A DNA stretch of 5,675 nt from Verrucomicrobiota bacterium (GTDB lineage Bacteria; Verrucomicrobiota; Verrucomicrobiia; Opitutales; Seribacteraceae), in assembly GCA_014382645.1 (NCBI GenBank), contig JACNJI010000424.1, positions 1 through 5,675 on the forward strand, written 5' to 3'. The notes below the pieces were generated by a model. The model was not told where the DNA came from. It saw only the letters and a program-made list of their open reading frames with translations, and searched no databases. Shown here in pieces: positions 1-4,661 of this stretch. A program made the translations under genes and the position numbers. The first letter of the stretch is position 1, and the number at the start of each line of letters is the position of its first letter.

Positions 1-302
1 ACACGCAAGTCCTCGGGCAAGGGGTTGTTCTCGGGAAGGTAGCCAATATGTTTTCTGACTTCGCCTTCTTCCTCTGCCAAGTCCACTCCGCATACTTGGG
101 CTTCCCCGGAGTCTGCGCCAGTCATACCGCAGAGGATGCGCATCGTCGTACTCTTTCCCGCTCCGTTAGGTCCGAGAAACCCAACGATTTCACCTTTAGC
201 CACTGAAAATGTGAGCCCCGATAAAGCCTTTACCCGGCCATAGGACTTGCTGAGGTCAGTTACCTCGATGATGTTCTTGGAAACCTTTCTTTCCTCGCTC
301 AT
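1..302 (-). CDS. ABC transporter ATP-binding protein, GldA/ABC-2 type (N-terminal 100 residues, partial)
   Basis: This is the nucleotide-binding subunit of an ABC transporter, which would hydrolyse ATP at the cytoplasmic face of the membrane to drive a partner permease. My translation of the reverse strand from the ATG at 302-300 gives 100 full codons before the window edge. It shows an A-loop tyrosine (Y21, in SKSYG), Walker A GPNGAGKST at residues 44-52, and a Q-loop region reading IGYLPENNPLPEDL at 86-99. The usual Q-loop Gln position is Glu here (E91). The YLPE wording is typical of the GldA and NatA-like ABC-2 exporter ATPases rather than of importers. The signature motif, Walker B and H-loop lie outside the window, so completeness cannot be judged. 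The start overlaps the coaX stop as ATGA, so translation is probably coupled to coaX. No Shine-Dalgarno sequence is visible. The substrate is unknown; a permease gene would be expected just downstream. Confidence 0.9.
   Translation of the reverse strand, partial: MSEERKVSKNIIEVTDLSKSYGRVKALSGLTFSVAKGEIVGFLGPNGAGKSTTMRILCGMTGADSGEAQVCGVDLAEEEGEVRKHIGYLPENNPLPEDLR
299..302 (-). other. coaX stop / ABC gene start overlap (ATGA)
   Basis: The ATG of the ABC ATPase gene (302-300) and the TGA of coaX (301-299) share bases on the minus strand. This 4-base overlap is a classic arrangement for termination-reinitiation. With no ribosome binding site visible upstream, coupling is the likely route of translation for the ABC gene. 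Confidence 0.85.
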
Positions 303-1066
303 GTGGAATCTTGGTCTTGAAAGGCCAAGGCTATTCCCTTCAATGTAAGGTCGGGATCATTTTTTGTTGCGATTTCTCCAACCCTAAAAGCACCGCCGCC
401 GGTGAGAATGACTTCACTCTCTCCATCTTCGATAATGCCCAAGGCAAACTTCACTTTTTCTAGGATGCCTAGGATCATTGCGGGGAATCCGTGAACGAGC
501 CCCAAAGCCATCGCTTCCGAGGTGCTGCGCCCAATAGCTTCAGTGAGCGGTGTTTCCGGGAGAGTGACCCTCGGAAGGAGTGCCGCTCTTTCGGTAAGAC
601 AATCGATGAAAACTTGAGGTCCCGGTACAATGACTCCACCTTCGTAACCACCTTCGGAACTGACTATGTCGAAGGTAGCCGCAGTGCCGACGTCTATGAC
701 GATTGCCGGAGTGCCGTAAAGTCTTTTTGCCGCGAGAGAATTGGCGAGTCTGTCTTGACCAATTAGTTCCGGGGTCGGGTAGCGAATCGGTAGGTTGCCG
801 CAATTATTGTGAGTGAGTCGAAACGGGTTTGGGGTGATGGCCCGTAACGCATCATGAACGATTTTGTCCGCGGCAGGGACCACGGAGCAAAAAGCAGTTG
901 CCTTCAGTTCGCGGGGTAACAAACGGATGAATTCTTTCGGGTTCGCGATTAAGTCCTCAGTGAATAGAGTCTGGCAGTCCTTCACCCTCGTTCCGGAAAC
1001 CAAACCGAAACGGACATTGGTGTTTCCGATGTCGACGCACAGCACACTCTCTTCACAAATTGTCAT
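299..1066 (-). CDS. coaX: type III pantothenate kinase
   Basis: CoaX phosphorylates pantothenate with ATP to 4'-phosphopantothenate, the first step of coenzyme A synthesis, in the cytoplasm. The 255-residue product has the usual family length and the ASKHA-fold motifs in order: DIGNTNVRFG at residues 12-21 (phosphate loop with D12), GQDR at 103-106 (D105 matches the catalytic Asp of characterised type III enzymes), DVGTA at 125-129, GGVIVPG at 143-149, and TGGGA at 222-226. Type III enzymes are known to need a monovalent cation and to escape feedback inhibition by CoA. The ATG at 1066 overlaps the birA stop as ATGA. The frame has no other Met before the phosphate loop, so this start is secure. 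birA followed by coaX is a recurrent bacterial arrangement, and the two are fused in some lineages such as Neisseria. The older annotation 'Baf-family transcriptional activator' refers to this same family. No motif is degraded. Confidence 0.96.
   Translation of the reverse strand: MTICEESVLCVDIGNTNVRFGLVSGTRVKDCQTLFTEDLIANPKEFIRLLPRELKATAFCSVVPAADKIVHDALRAITPNPFRLTHNNCGNLPIRYPTPELIGQDRLANSLAAKRLYGTPAIVIDVGTAATFDIVSSEGGYEGGVIVPGPQVFIDCLTERAALLPRVTLPETPLTEAIGRSTSEAMALGLVHGFPAMILGILEKVKFALGIIEDGESEVILTGGGAFRVGEIATKNDPDLTLKGIALAFQDQDST
1063..1066 (-). other. birA stop / coaX start overlap (ATGA)
   Basis: The coaX ATG (1066-1064) and the birA TGA (1065-1063) overlap by four bases on the minus strand. 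The upstream bases (GGCAAAAG) contain no Shine-Dalgarno core, which points to coupled translation of coaX from birA. Confidence 0.85.
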
Positions 1067-2118
1067 CTTTTGCCATTTAGGGTCACGTCCCCCGAAGAGT
1101 GAGATCGGAATCTTCCGTTTCTTAGCTTAATCAGCAAGGCTCCGGATTCATCTATTCCGGAAGCCTTTCCCTTTACCGTTTCCTTGCCGGATTGAGCAAT
1201 GACCTGTTTGCCTGCAAGGGCATCCAGAGGCTGCCACGATTTCTTGAGGATTTTGGAGTCGAGTTTGTCGAGGCATTCTTTGTAACCTTTGAGGATAACG
1301 CCGATTGTCCCGGCAGTTAATTCATGCAAGCGGAAGCTTCCGCCCGCTTCCGACTTAAGTGACGAGGCTGTATCCTTCAGAGCTTTTGGGAAACGATTTC
1401 GAGCAGCGTTCACATTCAATCCGAGACCGAAAACTAGCGTGCGAACACGTTCGGGGTCAATAGATGCTTCCGTGAGCATGCCGCCGATTTTACGACCATT
1501 CACTACGAGATCGTTTGGCCACTTTACCATGAGATCGATTCCCGATAGCGAGCGGAGATGGTTGCACAGTCGGATGCCCAACCACAGTGTCAGCAATCTC
1601 AGTCGCATGGAAGGCATCTCCGGTCGAAAAGCGACGGAAAGGTAAAGGTTCCCTGCAGCGGGACTGTGCCATTTCCGCCCCAATCTGCCACGACCTTTTT
1701 CCTGAGAACTGGCGATGACGGCAAAGGACGCTTTTCTGCCTCCGGCGAGTTGCCGCTCAGCTTCGGAGTTGGTACTGTCCAGAGAATCGAATACAGAAAT
1801 CGGACAGACCACTCCTTTCTCCCGAAGCCAAGCTTCCAGAAGGTGCTGGTTGAAATGGTCGGGTTCGGCTTCCAGGCGATAACCGCGGTTGCAGGCAGCT
1901 TCGATTTCGAGACCTTGGGAGCGCAATTTGTCAATACGGCCCCAAACCGCCACTCTAGTCATTTTTAATCGGTCGGCCAGCACGCTGCCTGATACGTAAT
2001 CGGGTCTGGCGGCGAGTAAGGTTCGTAACAGGTAGCAACTGGGGTCTTCAAGTCCGGAGCGTTTGCCTTTCGGTTTTGGAGAAACTGTTCGCCTGCGACC
2101 TTTGGGATACTTTGCCAT
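1063..2118 (-). CDS. birA: bifunctional biotin-[acetyl-CoA-carboxylase] ligase / biotin operon repressor
   Basis: BirA activates biotin with ATP to biotinyl-5'-AMP and transfers it to the lysine of the biotin carboxyl carrier protein of acetyl-CoA carboxylase. Members with a DNA-binding domain also repress biotin genes. The 351-residue product has, in order: a basic tail (residues 1-20, nine Lys or Arg); a winged helix-turn-helix (about 27-84, recognition helix near TRVAVWGRIDKLRSQG, wing at CNRGYRL); and the ligase core. The core carries DSTNSEA at 114-120, the biotinyl-AMP loop GRGRLGRKW at 142-150 (R145 matches E. coli R118), KWPND at 199-203, K210 (matching catalytic K183), GLGLNVN at 231-237, and an SH3-like C-terminal domain from about 298. 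It is about 30 residues longer than E. coli BirA, mostly from the tail. The ATG at 2118 lies 3 bases after the nadC stop; the next Met (53) falls inside the HTH, so the upstream start is right. No BirA operator was seen in this window. Confidence 0.95.
   Translation of the reverse strand: MAKYPKGRRRTVSPKPKGKRSGLEDPSCYLLRTLLAARPDYVSGSVLADRLKMTRVAVWGRIDKLRSQGLEIEAACNRGYRLEAEPDHFNQHLLEAWLREKGVVCPISVFDSLDSTNSEAERQLAGGRKASFAVIASSQEKGRGRLGRKWHSPAAGNLYLSVAFRPEMPSMRLRLLTLWLGIRLCNHLRSLSGIDLMVKWPNDLVVNGRKIGGMLTEASIDPERVRTLVFGLGLNVNAARNRFPKALKDTASSLKSEAGGSFRLHELTAGTIGVILKGYKECLDKLDSKILKKSWQPLDALAGKQVIAQSGKETVKGKASGIDESGALLIKLRNGRFRSHSSGDVTLNGKR
1330..1343. repeat. 14-bp perfect palindrome inside birA
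   Basis: GCGGAAGCTTCCGC equals its own reverse complement. It shares the core GAAGCTTC with the palindrome at 3064-3077 but has a different outer arm. It codes for part of a Gly-Ser-Phe-Arg stretch in BirA. A coding coincidence is possible. Confidence 0.6.
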
Positions 2119-2121
2119 GAT

Positions 2122-3054
2122 TTAACGGTTTGTCCAATCGAGACCCAAGTCCATCCACGAGCTGTGGTGGACCGGTGCCCCTGTGGAGAGGAAGTGGGGA
2201 CTAGCGTCGGCATATTGTCTAGCTGATTCCAACGTGATGCCTCCACTCGCCTCGACCACAGCTCTACCTTGGATCTCTTCGACTGCCTTGGCGACTTCCT
2301 CTACCGAGAAGTTGTCCAGCAGTATGGCGTCGACTCCAGCCGAGAGAACGGGTGCAATCTGCTCGCGGCAATCCACTTCGACTTCAATAAGTAGGCTTGA
2401 ACCCGTTGCTTTTAATCTGGCCACACTTTCGGCTAATTTATTGCCTTTAGTCGCTCGGTTTGCCGCAAGGTGGTTGTCTTTCACCAGTATGCGGTCGTTT
2501 AAGCCATATCGATGATTAAAAAAACCTCCGGTTGCGGTTGCGTACTTTTCCAACGCTCTGTAGCCAGGAGTAGTCTTGCGCGTATCTAGAAGGCCTGTGT
2601 TAGTCTCTGACAATGCTTTGACAAAGGCTTTTGATGCGGTTGCCACCCCGCTCAGCCTTTGTATGAAATTCAGCAAAGTACGTTCTGTGGCCAACAAGCC
2701 AACGGCGGCACCGCTGATGAAGGCCAACGTCTCCCCGGTTTCAACTTCGTCGCCATCACTCTTTGAGTTTTCGACCGCAGCATTCTCGACTTCAAATTCC
2801 TCTAGTATCAAGGGAATCATTTGTAGTCCGCAAGCAACGAGAGGTTCTCGAGCTACGATAGCCGCCGTTCCTTGGCCTGAAACTCCCATTGAAATGGTGG
2901 TTTGGTCGCCTGTCTGCGCTGCCTCTTTTTTTAACCCTTTTCCGTGCAAGTCTTCTTCGGCGGCAAGGCGAACAAGTTTGCGAATCGCATCCTTGTCGAG
3001 GTCATCCCACGAGAGACGTTGGCGGAAATGAGAAAGGGCGGCCGGTTCCTTCAC
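2122..3054 (-). CDS. nadC: nicotinate-nucleotide pyrophosphorylase (carboxylating), quinolinate phosphoribosyltransferase
   Basis: NadC converts quinolinate and PRPP to nicotinate mononucleotide, CO2 and pyrophosphate. This is the step that brings de novo quinolinate into NAD synthesis. The 310-residue product is slightly longer than the usual 280-300. Visible family motifs are GDQTT at 49-53, TERT at 123-126, DTRKTTPG at 157-164, NHRYGLND at 180-187, VKDNH at 191-195, IEVEVD at 223-228, LLDN at 245-248, EASGGI at 268-273 and STGAPVHH at 290-297. The Arg, Lys, His, Glu and Asp residues that bind quinolinate and PRPP (R125, R159, K160, H181, R182, K192, E224, D247) all appear present. The start is a GTG at 3054 that overlaps the purA TGA. 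The upstream frame shows no nearby ATG, so the GTG is the best choice. There is no Shine-Dalgarno sequence, and a small hairpin could form around the start. The TAA stop is 3 bases before birA. Confidence 0.96.
   Translation of the reverse strand: MKEPAALSHFRQRLSWDDLDKDAIRKLVRLAAEEDLHGKGLKKEAAQTGDQTTISMGVSGQGTAAIVAREPLVACGLQMIPLILEEFEVENAAVENSKSDGDEVETGETLAFISGAAVGLLATERTLLNFIQRLSGVATASKAFVKALSETNTGLLDTRKTTPGYRALEKYATATGGFFNHRYGLNDRILVKDNHLAANRATKGNKLAESVARLKATGSSLLIEVEVDCREQIAPVLSAGVDAILLDNFSVEEVAKAVEEIQGRAVVEASGGITLESARQYADASPHFLSTGAPVHHSSWMDLGLDWTNR
3051..3054 (-). other. purA stop / nadC GTG start overlap (GTGA)
   Basis: The GTG at 3054-3052 overlaps the TGA at 3053-3051 on the minus strand. 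Upstream bases (CTTCTTAAA) have no Shine-Dalgarno core. A rare start codon, a stop/start overlap and local structure together suggest nadC depends on ribosomes finishing purA. Confidence 0.8.
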
Positions 3055-4622
3055 TTTAAGAAGGCCGAAGCTTCGGCAAATTCTTGGATAAGCTGAATCG
3101 TCGGTGGGGTGTCTCTTATCACCTGCCCCGGGTTTGGCCCCACTCCCAAGTATCTTACTTGAGGCAAGCTCCTTCCCTCGAAACCTCTGGGGTAAGCTGC
3201 TTCGATTACTGAAGAAACCATTCGAGCCACATAACGTTGAGCGTTTATTGGGAAGTCGGTGAAGGATTTTGCTATTGAAAGGTCTTCAGTCCAACCCGGA
3301 AGTTCTTCGTAAACAGGTTCCAGAGTCCTTCTCAATGCTTCGTCTCGAGGTACGCTTGTTATTATTCCACCATCCGGTTTTCGATAGGCTACACATAGTT
3401 TGAGGTCTCCTTGCCATCCTTCGGCATGGGTGAGGACGTCGATCTTGTTGATAACGAAATCGTCGAAACCGCAGTGACGCAGGGCGTCTCCCTTTTCTAC
3501 GGCGTCAAACCATCCGACCATTCGTTGTCGTCCCGTGGAAGTGCCGAATTCCAGCTTGGAGAGTTTTGCCCCTAGGGGATGGGATTCAGGGTCGATTTGG
3601 GTTAAAAAATGATGTGTTCCGACCTTGGTGTCGTAGGCTTTGCAGCAACCAAGCACATGAACGGGACAGGGAGGGATGCCTGCGGATAAGAAGAGTTCGG
3701 GTGTAGTCGTGTGCGAAGCCGTTACGTTTGGCGAAAATCCGTGCCGTTTGTCCAGCCAATAGGATTGGCCGAACTCAGCTACCACGTGATTGCCGGCTTC
3801 CAAGGCGGATAGAGTCGCCTCGCGTACATCGCCGATGCACGGAGCCAATTCTCGACCTGCATCCCAGTAACACTCAATGAGGTTGTGGAGATTCAAGCTG
3901 AACGGTTCGTCACCCTTGAAAATCGAAAAGTCGAACTCGTCAGAGTCGAAAATACCTTCGGAAATAGCTGGGGCATTCGCTTGAGTTTCGGCCTCTGTGA
4001 GCCGATCAAAAAAGCTATTCCATGTTTCTTCCGAAACCCGACAAACATGCCTAATCGTTCTTAGTGCTCGATCCACCCTTTGTCCGAGAGCTTTGGCAAA
4101 GGTGTCTTTGTCGTCTGAAGGAAAGCTGCTGTAGTGAATTTGCCACTGGCTGGTTTCGTCAGAGTATGCGGGACTGATGCCTCGTCCCGTGGATCCACGG
4201 TTTTCTTCACCTAGGATATTTACCCTGTAGTCTTCCCATGCTAGGTCGAGAAGACGGTGAGAAAAGTCGCTTAGTTGTGTTCTTTCATCAATCAGAAGGC
4301 GATCAAGAACACTTATTCCACGGGCCTCTAATGGACGGGCCTCCCAAAGGAACTTTCGGGGATCGGCCACAACACCGCATCCGACCAGCAGTTTGGGCAA
4401 GAGCGGTTCACCCACTCCGGAGGGAAGCAGGTTTAGTTTCAGACCCGCTGCGGTATGACCTGAGTTGGCACCACCGTTTACTTTGATTACGGCACCGGCG
4501 GATTGACCTGTACGACGCATTATGTCGTCAAGTGTTTCATGGACGACGCGGCCTTTGCCTTCGTCTCCCATGCTGATGCCGATGTCGACGATGAGTTTGG
4601 AATTGAATTCTTCTGCAGCCAT
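3051..4622 (-). CDS. purA: adenylosuccinate synthetase family protein, long divergent form
   Basis: PurA joins IMP and aspartate with GTP to form adenylosuccinate, the first committed step from IMP to AMP. The 523-residue product is about 90 longer than E. coli PurA. Retained signatures are GDEGKG at 19-24 (D20 matches catalytic D13), GGANSGHT at 50-57 (H56 matches catalytic H41), GSTGRGISPAY at 143-153, EFGQS at 283-287, TSTGRQR at 361-367 (aspartate loop; R365 and R367 match R303 and R305), NKID at 392-395 (guanine recognition), LCVAYRKPDG at 409-418 and GVGP at 493-496. Departures are: GTQW before GDEGKG reads GISM; GGHN reads GGAN; the strongly conserved block after PAYED that carries R143 reads SQWQIH; STGP reads GVGP. 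An acidic insert of about 40 residues lies near 205-245. The phage PurZ hallmark (catalytic Asp replaced by Ser) is absent. The ATG at 4622 follows guaB by 39 bases with no Shine-Dalgarno sequence. The family is certain; the exact substrate is less so. Confidence 0.85.
   Translation of the reverse strand: MAAEEFNSKLIVDIGISMGDEGKGRVVHETLDDIMRRTGQSAGAVIKVNGGANSGHTAAGLKLNLLPSGVGEPLLPKLLVGCGVVADPRKFLWEARPLEARGISVLDRLLIDERTQLSDFSHRLLDLAWEDYRVNILGEENRGSTGRGISPAYSDETSQWQIHYSSFPSDDKDTFAKALGQRVDRALRTIRHVCRVSEETWNSFFDRLTEAETQANAPAISEGIFDSDEFDFSIFKGDEPFSLNLHNLIECYWDAGRELAPCIGDVREATLSALEAGNHVVAEFGQSYWLDKRHGFSPNVTASHTTTPELFLSAGIPPCPVHVLGCCKAYDTKVGTHHFLTQIDPESHPLGAKLSKLEFGTSTGRQRMVGWFDAVEKGDALRHCGFDDFVINKIDVLTHAEGWQGDLKLCVAYRKPDGGIITSVPRDEALRRTLEPVYEELPGWTEDLSIAKSFTDFPINAQRYVARMVSSVIEAAYPRGFEGRSLPQVRYLGVGPNPGQVIRDTPPTIQLIQEFAEASAFLK
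3064..3077. repeat. 14-bp perfect palindrome at the 3' end of the purA-like gene
   Basis: GCCGAAGCTTCGGC is its own reverse complement and lies 9 bases upstream of the nadC GTG start. As RNA it could fold to a 5-bp stem with an AGCU loop. It codes for the Ala-Glu-Ala-Ser-Ala stretch at the PurA C-terminus. It is too short and lacks the U-run of an intrinsic terminator. Confidence 0.6.
4187..4200. repeat. 14-bp perfect palindrome inside the purA-like gene
   Basis: CCGTGGATCCACGG is its own reverse complement. It codes for the conserved Arg-Gly-Ser-Thr-Gly stretch of the IMP/GTP-binding region, so codon constraint alone may explain it. Confidence 0.6.
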
Positions 4623-4661
4623 TTGAAAACTACCGATACTGGATCAACAAGTTAATATAGT
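4623..4661 (-). other. guaB-purA intergenic gap, 39 bases
   Basis: This is the largest spacer in the window. It is AT-rich, has no stem followed by a T-run that would make a terminator, and no Shine-Dalgarno sequence before the purA ATG (the preceding bases are GTAGTTTTCAA). A TATATT hexamer on the minus strand (4659-4654) resembles a -10 element, but no recognisable -35 lies at proper spacing. A weak internal promoter cannot be excluded; read-through from guaB is the simpler view. Confidence 0.6.

Noticed and set aside
299..1066. Baf-type transcriptional activator
   Set aside because: This is a historical label for the CoaX family. The complete set of pantothenate kinase motifs makes the enzyme call the supported one.
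1558..1968. Plus-strand open frame of 136 codons opposite birA
   Set aside because: It is antisense to the BirA ligase core, has no domain-like pattern, and similar-length shadow frames occur opposite every gene here.
2576..3031. Plus-strand open frame of 151 codons opposite nadC
   Set aside because: It is fully antisense to a well-conserved nadC, its translation is Ser/Ala/Thr-rich without any recognisable motif, and it has no ribosome binding site. It is a shadow frame.
3064..3077. Palindrome at the purA end as an intrinsic terminator
   Set aside because: The stem is only about 5 bp with a 4-base loop, no T-run follows on the minus strand (CTTCTTAAAG), and nadC overlaps purA immediately after.
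3051..4622. PurZ (2-aminoadenylosuccinate synthetase) of the Z-genome phages
   Set aside because: PurZ enzymes replace the catalytic Asp of the GDEGKG region with Ser. Here the Asp is kept (D20), and the neighbours are housekeeping genes rather than phage genes.
4654..4659. TATATT (minus strand) as a -10 box of a purA promoter
   Set aside because: The bases 17 upstream of it (around GGCGAC) do not resemble TTGACA, and the region is the guaB 3' end in a tight operon. A single AT-rich hexamer is not enough.
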